Assembly: GCA_039707655.1 (NCBI GenBank)
Contig: CM077667.1
Location: 545,270,222-545,334,221, forward strand
Source: Elymus sibiricus
Taxonomy: Eukaryota > Streptophyta > Magnoliopsida > Poales > Poaceae
Length of the DNA stretch: 64,000 nt
Direction: 5' to 3'
Part shown: piece after piece, positions 43,569-55,100 of the stretch
Layout: every line of letters starts with the position of its first letter
Numbering within the stretch: position 1 is the first letter of the stretch
Program-made: the position numbers and the translations under genes
The notes under the pieces: model-generated
What the model was told of the DNA's origin: nothing
What the model saw: only the letters and a program-made list of their open reading frames with translations
Database searches by the model: none

Positions 43569-45728
43569 TGTAGGAGATATGCCCTAGAGGCAATAATAAA
43601 TGTTATTGGTTATCTCCCCGTTCATAATTATGTTTATGTTCCATGCTATAACTGCAATGATTCTAGAGTCTACAAATAAAACGAGGCTTGCAGGGAAACT
43701 CATGTGCACGTGTGGGATAATAAACGGTAAAATGTATTCCTAGTCAAGCCTCTATGACTGGCTCAAGTATTACATGATGATCCTGTTTTCCTGATCATGG
43801 GCATGGCTATGCCGGCAATTTTGAGGGCACAATTGTTGGTAGAACACTTGTGTTGAATCGACCCGATTGATGTTATGCTATGAGATACATTCGTCATAAG
43901 TTAATGGTTAATAACACAGAGAAGTTAATGTTTGCATAATTCCTTAGACCATGAGAGTGTCGAGTTTCTTCATGCTTGCTTCATGAACTTTGGGGTTTGT
44001 TAAACGTCATCCGTAAATGGGTGGCTATTACGGCGGCTTACGGGTTCATGGAAAGGTATGTCAAGTAACTTGATAGCTCAAGATTGGGATTTGCTCCTCC
44101 GACGATGGAGAGATATCTCTGGGCCCTCTCGGTGTTACGGTATCCATCATCGTCTGGCCAGACACTTTGTGATTTGATCACGGGGATGCCGGAACACGGG
44201 AACGAGAAAAGAGAACAATACCGGCAACGAGGTAACCGGCATAGTGGACAAGTTGTTGATCCACGGGGATGCCTACATGTCTCACCTCGGGTTATTGTAA
44301 CATATCGCGAAGCGACAGGAATAGCACACGGCAACTGGAGGTTCACTCGAATATTCATTCGTGTGGGTATAGGGGTCAATATGGGTGTCCACGGCTCCGA
44401 TGTTGATCATTGATCGGAAGGGGTTCCGGGTCATGTCTATGCTTCACCGAACCTATAGGGTCACACGCTTAAGGGTCATCTATCTGTTGAATACTAGACA
44501 GGGAGTCTGAGAGAAAATCACCGAAAAAGTTTCGGACGCCGGAAAAGTTTCGGACAGCGGAAAAGTTCCGCAGAGAGAACACCTGAACGGTTTAGGTAAA
44601 ACTGAAAAGTTGTTTCAGGGGATATCATTAAGTCAAATTGGTTTCGGCACATGCCTGATAATTCTTGGAGGTTGCCAGAATCATTCTGGAAACTTTTTGG
44701 AATTTTCTGGAATGAAAACCGGAAATGTTCCGGAGCTGCCGAAACCGCTTCAGATGGTTTTCGCAGATGAAATCACTAATCCGGAATTGTTCCGGCTCGC
44801 GTTGAAAATTATTTTGGTGGGTACTAGAATTGTTCTAAGCCCACATGAATAATTTCAGTTCGATCAGACTCTGAAAAATGTCGTCGTGAATAGTGAAAGT
44901 GCTTTTTGGATATTTGTGGAAAAACACCTTTTTGGATATTTCCAAAAAGGTTTCTAGAAGGCCTTGGGGGCCAAGGCAGCCCCTCATGGGGGTCCCCCAA
45001 GGGTGTGGCCGGCCAAGATGGGTGGGGCACCATGGTGCTCCACATGGCACTCCCATATGGCATATTCCTTTTTTGAAAGGGATATTCCAAGGGCACTTTG
45101 GGGTTTTTTGTATGACAACTTTACCCCTTGGCTAGCCTATAAATAAGAGTGATGTTGGCAGCCACAAATCACACTCTTGCTCGCATACACAAAGCCATGC
45201 ATGATCTGGCATTCTTCTCTCCCTCCCAGCGAAATAGTTTCGTAGAGCCGAAAGGCTGTCTGGGTTCCGGCAGGAACTAGTTCTGGACGGCGAAGCCCTG
45301 CCGGATAGATGACACCGTATGTGTGCAACTCTGTAGAGAGATCGTAGTTTCGTTCTTATTTTGAGAGTGCCTCCCGAAGGGCTGTCCGTGTGACCGTCCG
45401 AGTTTTGGAGGTCCTCCCGAAGGGCTGTCCGAGTGACAGTCCGAGTTTCGGAGGTCCTCCCGAAGGGCTGTCCGCGACACCATCCGGGGGACTGTGCGAC
45501 CGCCTCCCGGAGGGCTGTCCGCGGGGCAGATGAGGGTATACATCCTCGCGGTTGGGAGGTAGTAAAATCCTAGCTGCGGGGATCTACACCGCCGTTCGTC
45601 ATCGACTCTACTTCCGCTGCGCTACGAGTCGGTAACGATAATGATCAAACCTTGTATGCAGTCTCCATAGTGGTCCTGGGCTGGTGCGTAGGTCGGAAAT
45701 TTTTTGTTTTCTGTTGCGTTCCCCTACA
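43569..45728 (+). repeat. 5' LTR of the Copia element
   Basis: It is 2160 bp. TATAAATA at 45138-45145 is the likely promoter. A GC-rich set of about four 49-bp repeats (CTCCCGAAGGGCTGTCCG) lies at 45371-45530, in the transcribed part of the LTR. Frames on both strands recur in every LTR copy and are not genes. Confidence 0.93.
45138..45145 (+). promoter_or_regulatory. TATA box of the Copia 5' LTR
   Basis: TATAAATA, also present at 52612-52619 and 59095-59102 and on the minus strand at 55683-55690. The position about three-quarters into each LTR is the same. Confidence 0.7.
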
Positions 45729-45729
45729 G

Positions 45730-45742
45730 TGGCATCAAGAGC
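45730..45742 (+). other. Variant primer binding site
   Basis: TGGCATCAAGAGC follows one base after the LTR. The usual sequence is TGGTATCAGAGC, so there is a T-to-C change and an extra A. The same variant occurs at 59687-59699 in the fourth element. Confidence 0.65.
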
Positions 45743-48455
45743 TGTGCTATGCGTAGATGCAGGTTGCGATCTAGAATACATAGAGATGTATGGGTGTTGC
45801 ACAATATAATTAGGTAGTAGATGAGATCTATTGCTGAAAATTATTTGTGCGGGTAGCAGATGAAGTCTGTTACCCGATGTTCTTGTTGCTTCCCTAGAAT
45901 TTGCATATTTCTGATCTTGATAACAATATGGTGGAGTTTCAATGTTCTGGCAATCCGCGATCCTGATTGATCAACGAAGTGCTAACAGTTCATTGAATTC
46001 CACCGTAGTTAAAAAGAAAGATGAAATTTCGCAGACGAAAGGGCAATGCAGATATGATCTGCACGGGGGTCATGCGTATGACGAAGTTTAGTATGGGGCT
46101 CGAGATTTTATTATCTCGTGTTTCATACACCCTGGAATGTTAATCTAGCGACTTGGATTATCATGCTTGATGATGGACGTTGGTAGCTTCGGTTTGTTTC
46201 GAAACCTTAGAAGCCACGAATAATAAAATTTTGCATGAACCGATTAGAGGCGTCTAACTTGGTTTTGCAGGATGGTTTGCATGTGCATGTGATGTGGTAT
46301 AGCAGTGTTCATAATAATTTGATTATGTATGAAATGACTATATGATGTAAATTGATTAACATGACCTGCGTGTCATGATTCGGCATGATGGCTGGAGCCA
46401 TATGATTGCACTTTAATGACCTGCGTGTCAACCTTATGTAATGCACTTATTTTATTAGCTATAGAGATAGCAATATTATTTGGTGCATCGACAAGGTGGT
46501 GGCAATCTTCGCGAAGGTGAACACCAACGCGAATGCCGAAGACGAAGAAATTCAAGACTTCTCCGTCGGAAGGGGCTATATCATGTCATGCTAATTATGA
46601 ATTGCCTGAGATGTTTATCCCTTATGATGCACCCTTCTTGATTGCGCGGTAGTCGCTTTTTATTAGGGTGATCTCTCACAAAAATATCAAGTAGTTAGTG
46701 TTCTCCCAAGTGTAGCACCGTCACGGCACCTAACTTTTCGGGGTATCACATGCTACCATGGGTACGAACGAATAGGGAAGTGTGAGGCGGGTGAGTTGAG
46801 ACCTCGCAGCGAGATCACTTGGTTGTCTTGACGTTCAGGCATGAAAGTCATGAGCTCGGAACACACGCATCGAAAGATGAACAAGAGTCACATAGAGATG
46901 TGATTGGCAAGTTGGCTTACCGGTTGAGATTTTTCGTCATCTGTGATGCTACCATCGTGGCGAACAATCAAAACTCGGGTCTTGTATCACTCACAATCAA
47001 TTATGAGAGATATTGATTTGAGTGGGAGCGCACTGTTGAATTAACTTCTTTTAATTCTCAGTGCAATTAATTTTGAAGACTGTCTAAGTGTGATTTGCAA
47101 TAGTTGTAGAATAATGGCTCGCGTTTCCACCTTCCCTATTAAAATTGAATAGCTGTTAAATATCTGGTTAAAACTTTACGGTTGGTAACGTAATATGAGG
47201 ATTGTCCTCAAGAGTGCCGAGAAGGACTTTGTCCTATCGCATACTTTCGGTATTCTCCCGCTAATGCTATGGATCATGTGACTCTCCTCCTTCGATCCAA
47301 AAGCTAGAATTCCTTTTCAGTCAAAGTGCAATATGTTTGTTTCCATGAGACCCGAACTTCGAAAGTTTGGATAGTTATGTGATATTCATGGAATCTGAAA
47401 ATCATTTTCAGAGAAAGACAAAGGCTAAAAGATATGAGATATCCAAAGCAATGTTTGTTTGCAAACTATTAGTAAAGGAGTTTACTATGCATTAGACTGA
47501 TAAGAGAGGGATCCAGGAGAACGCCTATCATATGATGAAAGGTTAATAAAACAACAACTTAAAGAGAAAGGAAGTGTCCGAAGGGTGTTCGTGAGACTTT
47601 CACGCCTAGGAAGTCCGGGGCTAATGCCACTCTTAAGTTGAGTGCTTCTTCTGAGAGTAGGAGAAATACTGAAAGTTAAACTGTTAGAAGTATAATGGCA
47701 AAAGGAAAGAAGACTGGAATATCCAGCTCATGTATGAATGTCATACAAGTTTTTGATGTATAGAAGGCTGGTCAAAGATATAGTTCTTGGGAATTATGGT
47801 TAAACATGTTAATCACTAATTCTTGGGTATTGTGAGTTAGTAAAAAGGATACCCACTCGATTGCATTCTGTTGCAACTCGATGTAAGAACTACTATGGCC
47901 TGAAAGACTAGCCAGGAATGAGGTTTTGATACACGCTGGGAATATAGTAAATGGTACTATACTTTCCATCGGTGTATTACCATATGTATTTATTTTCATA
48001 AATCATTTTTGAGTTTTACACACTCTAGCCCATTGCATAAAGTATCTTGCAAGAAGGTTGTTCATAAGAGAACTTTTAATGTTCGGAGTTATGAATAACA
48101 AAAGGGGCCATACTTTCATTATGAATGAGAAGTATGTTATGAATATTAATAATAATACATTACCTCTGAGTTTACTTTCATAAATTCATTTTAGAGTTTC
48201 ACACTCTAGCCTTTGCATAAGGTATCTTGCAAGAAGGTTGTTCATAAGAGAACTTTTGATGTTCGGTGTTATGAATAACATGAAGGGCCATACTTTCATA
48301 CAGGATGGGATGTATGCTATGAATATTGATGGTAATATGATACATCCATAACACTGACGCTAAATGTCGCAAGACTAAAAGAATACCACACAAGTGTGGC
48401 ACTGCATTTGGTCACATTGGAGAAACCCGCATGGAAAATTCCATCATGATGGATT
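45743..48455 (+). other. Leader and decayed gag region of the Copia element
   Basis: No long frame. A 178-bp segment (from GAGTTT(C/T)ACACTCTAGCCC through TTCATAAGAGAACTTTT to CATACTTTCAT) is tandemly duplicated at about 48010-48300. The same duplication is present in the fourth element at about 61990-62290. Confidence 0.6.
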
Positions 48456-49320
48456 TTGAAGTCGTTTGATTTTGAATCATCTGACACTTGCAACTTTCCT
48501 CTGAAAAGTGAAGTGACTGAAATACTGTTCACAGGCCATAAGGAACGAGCAAAGAACATATTGGTGATCATACATTATGATGTGTGTAGTCCAATAAATG
48601 TTGTTGCAAGTAGTGGATTTATCTATCTTCAGAAATGACTCAAGTAGATATATGGATATTTACTTGATGAGACGTAAGTCTAGATCTTTTGAAATCATTC
48701 ATAAGGTTTTCAAAAATGAAGTAGAAGTTATTGTAACAAGAAAATTATGTTTGTACAATTCGATTGCAGAAAGGAATATTTGAGTTACAAGTTTAGCGAA
48801 TGTCTGATGAGTTGTGAAAAGAGTTTCATAACTTACACCTCCCAGAACACCACTGCAAGTGGAAAGTCCGTGAAGATGTAATCGAACCATTTATGACATG
48901 GTAAGATCAAAGATGACATAAATAAAATTGCCATTATCCCTTTTAAAAGGTGATGCTTTAGAGACTGCGGCTTTTACACTGAAAAGAGATCCATCAGGTC
49001 TGTTGAAATGAAGCCATGGTATGGTACGCCCAACCATGTTATATCTTTTCTTAACATTTGGAATATGGGGCTTGTGTAAAAGGTTACAAACCTATTCCAA
49101 ATCAGACAAGTGCTACTTTGTAGGTTATCCCAAGTAATTGGGTATTCCTCCCTCACTATACCGAGGCAAATAGGTTTGCCACAAAACGGTATGCTTTTAA
49201 AGAGAATAGTTCTTACAAAAAGTGAGTGGGAGGACAGTGCAACTCGACGAGATAACCAGTATCTTCGTCATCAGATCAAAGGAAAGAAACCTTGGAAGTG
49301 ATTCCGGAGTTTCCTACTAC
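48456..49320 (+). pseudogene. Copia integrase remnant
   Basis: Pieces in several frames follow the order of the GAG-pre-integrase and integrase domains: FDFESSDTCN, TGHKERAKN, IHYDVCSPI, SRYMDIYLMRRKSRSFE, ALETAAFTLKRDPSG, KSDKCYFVGYPK. Many frameshifts, deletions and stops lie between. It cannot encode integrase. The same remnant is found in the fourth element. Confidence 0.75.
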
Positions 49321-49699
49321 GACTGATATGGAAGTCTCTACAATAAAATGTATGGATTTCGGTCGAACTTGCAGCTGAACCACGTAGGCAAAGCTCGTGC
49401 AAACCTATCAGGTGCGCAAACGAGATATTGTTGTTAGACAACAGTATACCTACAATACACAAGGAAGCGTTGATGGGCCCTGACTCCGGAATTGGCTAAA
49501 TGCCAATACAATCCGAGATAGTTTCCATATAAGTGATTCGAGATTAAAATCTTGATACACCTTTCGCAAGACTTAGAGTCTAACGAATATTTATGGAACT
49601 AAAAACTGATACGGATAAAAATGTTTTATCCATATAGCTCGACTTGTTGAAATAACAAGTTCAAGGAGTTGACTACGATGAGGTTGATTCACCGTAGCG

Positions 49700-50760
49700 A
49701 TGCTTGAAGTCGGTTCGGGTTGAACTAGCAATTAATACATATTTCAATCGTGAGATATGAAACATGGATGACGAAAGGATTTCCATCTGATGGGAATGAA
49801 ACCTAGGACTTGTATGTGATACAGTCCAAAGTAATTTGTCGATCCAGAGGATGCTAGTAAGTATGCAAACTTCAGAGTTCCAGCGATGGACAGAAGAGAG
49901 CAAAAGAGGAGTTGGAATCTTCGTTTTTGATGGAATGGTCAAAGGGGTTTGACTTCATCAAATGGGTATCGAAGATGCTTGTGATTCAAGAAAGTAAGTG
50001 GGAGCATAATAATATTTCTAAAAACCTTGTGTACTTGACACATTGTTAAATTAGAAATAAATTTCTTGACACAAATTAGGACTTCATTTGAAAATAGTTT
50101 TTCGATGAAGTGCTTAGGCTAAATAGCCTCAATATTAGGCATGATGATCTATGGAGATAGATTTACCTAATGGGGCTAAGCAATGAATACATATTGACAA
50201 GATGCTAAAACCTTTTAGCATTTAAAAACGCCAAGGAGTGATTCTTGCCGAAGTCACATGGATAGAGTTTTTGCCAGACTCAGTGTCCCAAAACACTGAT
50301 GAGTGAAATACATGATGGAGATTCCACACACTCTTGTGTTTGGATTAATCATGTATTCCATGGTATGTAAAACAACCAGATATGTCCGGTACTCCAAAGT
50401 TGTTGCGAGTATAGATACCAAAGTGATCAAAAGTACTGATCATGGGACAACAGTGAAAGATGTCATTGGGTACTAGAGTAGTACTGATGACATGTTTTCT
50501 CGCAAGCAGAGATTATGAAGTGCTCGTTGTAAGTAATTACATCGATACAGTCTTCATCAATGCTCCATGCGATTTTCGATTTAAATTGAGGGTTTTGTGT
50601 GATACACAATATGGTGGCACGGTAGTTGGAAATTGTTCCAAACAAGATACTGTGGCGAATTCTATAACAAAGGCTAAGTATGTTGATGCTTAAGAAGCGA
50701 CAAAGAAGTTGTTGAATCATATAGTTCATTCATGACTTAGTATGGTTCCAAGATGGCTTT
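49700..50760 (+). pseudogene. Copia reverse transcriptase and RNase H remnant
   Basis: Weak traces of RT occur to about 50450. Then a 77-codon frame (50460-50693) ends SKQDTVANSITKAKYVDA, a clear match to the Copia RNase H block SKQ.TVA.STTEAEY. The YVDD catalytic box of RT is not visible. Confidence 0.65.
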
Positions 50761-51029
50761 GGTCTACGGGACACTATTGCAGATAGTTGCCCTCATAGCT
50801 CAGTCTGAGGAATCAGGTTTCGTCCAATGATTCCCACATATGCAAAGCCAAGTCCACACAAAATATGGATTTTGTGAAAGCGTGAAAACGGAAGGATATG
50901 CAAAGTTACACACGGAACTGAAGTCGTCAGATCCGTTGGACATCAGGCTATACCACATGCGAAGCATATTTTACACCAGTATGCCATAGGTGTAAAGTGC
51001 ATTAGCATTGACTAGATTATTGACTCTAG

Positions 51030-51043
51030 TGCAAGTGAGAGTC
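51030..51043 (+). other. Polypurine tract of the Copia element
   Basis: GTGCAAGTGAGAGTC directly before the 3' LTR. The third element keeps the GCAAGTGGGAGTC form (minus strand, 57261-57273), so this copy has one G-to-A change. Confidence 0.6.
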
Positions 51044-53202
51044 TGTAGGAGTTATGCCCTAGAGGCAATAATAAATGTTATTGATTATCTCCCCGTTCAT
51101 AATTATGTTTATGTTCCATGCTATAACTGCAATGATTCTAGAGTCTACAAATAAAACGAGGCTTGGAGGGAAACTCATGTGCACGTGTGGGATAATAAAC
51201 GGTAAAATGTATTCCTAGTCAAGCCTCTATGACTGGCTCAAGTATTGCATGATGATCCTGTTTTCCTGATCATGGGCATGGCTATGCCGGCAAATTTGAG
51301 GGCACAATTGTTGGTAGAACACTTGTGTTGAATCGACCCGATTGATGTTATGCTATGAGATACATTCGTCATAAGTTAATGGTTAATAACACAGAGAAGT
51401 TAATGTTTGCATAATTCCTTAGACCATGAGAGTGTCGAGTTTCTTCATGCTTGCTTCATGAACTTTGGGGTTTGTTAAACGTCATCCGTAAATGGGTGGC
51501 TATTACGGCGGCTTACGGGTTCATGGAAAGGTATGTCAAGTAACTTGATAGCTCAAGATTGGGATTTGCTCCTCCGACGATGGAGAGATATCTCTGGGCC
51601 CTCTCGGTGTTACGGTATCCATCATCGTCTGGCCAGACACCTTGTGATTTGATCACGGGGATGCCGGAACACGGGAACGAGAAAAGAGAACAATACCGGC
51701 AACGAGGTAACCGGCATAGTGGACAAGTTGTTGATCCACGGGGATGCCTACATGTCTCACCTTGGGTTATTGTAACATATCGCGAAGCGACAGGAATAGC
51801 ACACGGCAACTGGAGGTTCACTCGAATATTCATTGTGTGGGTATAGGGGTCAATATGGGTGTCCACGGCTCCGATGTTGATCATTGATCGGAAGGGGTTC
51901 CGGGTCATGTCTATGCTTCACCGAACCTATAGGGTCACACGCTTAAGGGTCATCTATCTGTTGAATACTAGACAGGGAGTCTGAGAGAAAATCACCGAAA
52001 AAGTTTCGGACGCCGGAAAAGTTTCGGACAGCGGAAAAGTTCCGCAGAGAGAACACCTGAACGGTTTAGGTAAAACTGAAAAGTTGTTTTAGGGGATATC
52101 ATTAAGTCAAATTGGTTTCGGCACATGCCTGATAATTCTTGGAGGATGCCAGAATCATTCTGGAAACTTTTTGGAATTTTCTGGAATGAAAACCGGAAAT
52201 GTTCCGGAGCTGCCGAAACCGATTCAGATGCTTTTCGCAGATGAAATCACTAATCCGGAATTGTTCCGGCTCGCGTTGAAAATTATTTTGGTGGGTACTA
52301 GAATTGTTCTAAGCCCACATGAATATTTTCAGTTCGATCAGACGCTGAAAAATGTCGTCGTGAATAGTGAAAGTGCTTTTTGGATATTTGTGGAAAAACA
52401 CCTTTTTGGATATTTCCAAAAAGGTTTCTAGAAGGCCTTGGGGGCCAAGGCAGCCCCTCATGGGGGTCCCCCAAGGGTGTGGCCGGCCAAGATGGGTGGG
52501 GCACCATGGTGCTCCACATGGCACTCCCATATGGCATATTCCTTTTTTGAAAGGGATATTCCAAGGGCACTTTGGGGTTTTTTGTATGACAACTTTACCC
52601 CTTGGCTAGCCTATAAATAAGAGTGATGTTGGCAGCCACAAATCACACTCTTGCTCTCGTACACAAAGCCATGCATGATCTGGCATTCTTCTCTCCCTCC
52701 CAGCGAAATAGTTTCGTAGAGCCGAAAGGCTGTCTGGGTTCCGGCAGGAACTAGTTCTGGACGGCGAAGCCTTGCCGGATAGATGACACCGTATGTGTGC
52801 AACTCTGTAGAGAGATCGTAGTTTCGATCTTATTTTGAGAGTGCCTCCTGAAGGGCTGTCCGTGTGACCGTCCGAGTTTTGGAGGTCCTCCCGAAGGGCT
52901 GTCCGAGTGACAGTCCGAGTTTCGGAGGTCGTCCCGAAGGGCTGTCCGCGACACCATCCGGGGGACTGTGCGACCGCCTCCCGGAGGGCTGTCCGCGGGG
53001 CAGATGAGGGTATACATCCTCGCGGTTGGGAGGTAGTAAAATCCTAGCTGCGGGGATCTGCACCGCCGTTCGTCGTCGACTCTACTTCCGCTGCGCTACG
53101 AGTCGGTAACGATAATGATCAAACCTTGTATGCAGTCTACATAGTGGTCCTGGGCTGGTGCGTAGGTCGGTAATTTTTTGTTTTCTGCTGCGTTCCCCTA
53201 CA
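51044..53202 (+). repeat. 3' LTR of the Copia element
   Basis: It is 2159 bp and collinear with the 5' LTR, with one single-base deletion (near 51835) and about 25 substitutions by eye. Confidence 0.93.
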
Positions 53203-53207
53203 CCACC

Positions 53208-55100
53208 CCCTCTTGTTCTCAGGCGGATACAGATGGATGGCACATGAAGGCGTCCCGATCGACGCGGAGCCGTCCGGTGGAGGCCAGATTGGACCTTCGC
53301 CCTCTGTGCAAAATAATGGAGTTGGGGCGGTGCGTGACGACAACCATTTGGGGTCATGCAATGCCCTCCCAGCTTCCATTTGGTGCAACAACAACGGCTC
53401 GGATGGGGCTAGTTTGTGTTTAGATGTCGTGGACACGCCGTCCATCCATGGACGATGTCTAGCCGTTTTTGGACGATGTCCATATTTAGAAAACGCTATA
53501 CACAAGTTGTTGGATGCATTTTTCTGCTTCATTGCGTAAATCGGGTATACACGATGCTATAGACAAGCTGTTGGGGATGCTCTTATCTACATGGACGACG
53601 ATGAAGAATATATAGTTCAGGTTTGTATCTATTTTGCAAGAAAAAAAAACATATTTGTGTTGTTGACATGTTTAGGCTTGACCGAAAACCTCTAGTTGGA
53701 ACCTGTGCTCAAAACATCCAGTTTGATCCTACATGGCGGCCTTGACACACCTGTAACTACTACCAGATCCGGCCAGAAATATTCAGCAGCTGGCTGGTTC
53801 GCTCACTAAAGTGCTCCTATTAGGAAATCCTCCTGTTTGTCGCCAAATCCTATTTGCCGCTTCCAATGCCAAATAAAGGCCGATTGGTACGACCAACACA
53901 TCCTCCTCATTTGCTAGGTGCTAAGTAGGTTATTGATCTATTGCCTCCTCCCACAGGTTTTTAAAACTTTCTAGAAGGTTTCTTTCGGTTTTCTGAGTTG
54001 GATTTCATTGTTTTTTGTTTAACACTGTTTGGTCAGTTTTTTGTATCTTCTTTTTCCTTTTATATTTTTCGTTTTTCATTTGTTTCATTTTTCTTATTCT
54101 TTCTCTTCACTTTTTGTTGTTTCCTTTTTTTTCACTTCAAATTTCATGATTTTTTCGATTTTGTGAACTTTTTGAAAATTGTCAGCAATTTCCAAATTTG
54201 CTAACTATTTTCCAATTTCCATGAACATCTTAAAATTCTAAAACAATTTTCAAGCATGTGAACATACCGAAAATCCCTTTTGGAGGCCGAGCTCCAATGA
54301 GGCCGGTTTTTAAAAAGTTCAAAATTCATATAAATTTGTATTTTTACGTTTCAAAAAATTTTGAAAAACATTATAGATATACTTGGAGACATAATGCATA
54401 AATGTCTAAATTTTCAGTACGAAATACGTTGAAATGAAGGCTGTGCAAAAAAGACAAATCTAGGGCTTTTTAACATATGATACTATTCATCCTCCCAGGC
54501 TATGAATTTGTCTTTTTTGTGCAGATCACATTTCAAGGTATTTCATGCTGAAATTCTATACGCATACTTATAACATCATTGTTTACTTGTACAAAAAATT
54601 TCAGATTTTTTGACACTAAAAATTTTGAATTTTGAATTTTACAAAAAAAGGCCTCCATGGAGGCTGAGAGCCAAAATGCCTCACTCGTGAACATACTTTC
54701 TTTAATTCATGAATAATTTTCGAATATGAAAATATTTTCAAAATTCTGAAAGTTTTAAATTCTCAAAATAAATTCAAATTTGAGAGAATTTTTTAACTCA
54801 TGTTAATTATAATTTTTTAAATCCATGCACATTTTTTAAGTGCACAAATATAATTTATAATTCACGATCATTTCAGAAAAAATGTGATTTTTTCCAAATT
54901 CATGAACATCTTTCAAAATTGAGATATATTTTAAAATTCATGAACCTTTTCTAATTCATATTTTTTTCCAAATGTAAATGGTCAATCGAACAATGATAAA
55001 TTGGTCAACTAATTGAAGTCGGGGTGGCTGGGGGTGGGGGGGGGGGATGGCAAGCAAACGATCAGCTTGTGTTGTTGGGCCGGCTCACGTGAGCGAGAGC
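53208..55100 (+). repeat. Duplication copy B, right part
   Basis: It is homologous to 40551-42157 and lacks the 180-bp MITE, but has a 419-bp MITE of its own. It is cut at GAGAGC by the minus-strand Copia element. Confidence 0.85.
54268..54686. mobile_element. 419-bp MITE with 10-bp TSD (Mutator-type)
   Basis: It is flanked by GTGAACATAC at 54258-54267 and 54687-54696. Copy A has a single uninterrupted GTGAACATATTTTC near 41715. Inverted GGAGGCC arms and an inner pair (AAAAAAGACAAAT / ATTTGTCTTTTTT) are visible. A 9-10-bp duplication suggests a Mutator-like origin. It is the same family as 14202-14606. Confidence 0.82.

Larger units (their letters stand above)
43569..53202 (+). mobile_element. 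Copia-type LTR retrotransposon, full length, decayed pol
   Basis: It is 9634 bp with LTRs of 2160 and 2159 bp (TGTAGG...CCTACA), flanked by the 5-bp duplication CCACC at 43564-43568 and 53203-53207. Copy A provides the empty site. The LTR start shares GCCCTAGAGGCAATAATAAA with the BARE/WIS/Angela group, and the interior has traces of Copia-order pol (integrase before RT and RNase H). No long frame survives, so it is non-autonomous. The LTRs differ at about 25 positions by eye (about 1.2 percent), implying an older insertion than the gypsy element. Confidence 0.92.

Noticed and set aside
44038..44379. 113-codon frame that recurs at 51513-51908 and 56451-56792
   Set aside because: It lies in the LTR of the Copia family and recurs only because the LTR does. 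It overlaps other frames and has no domain.
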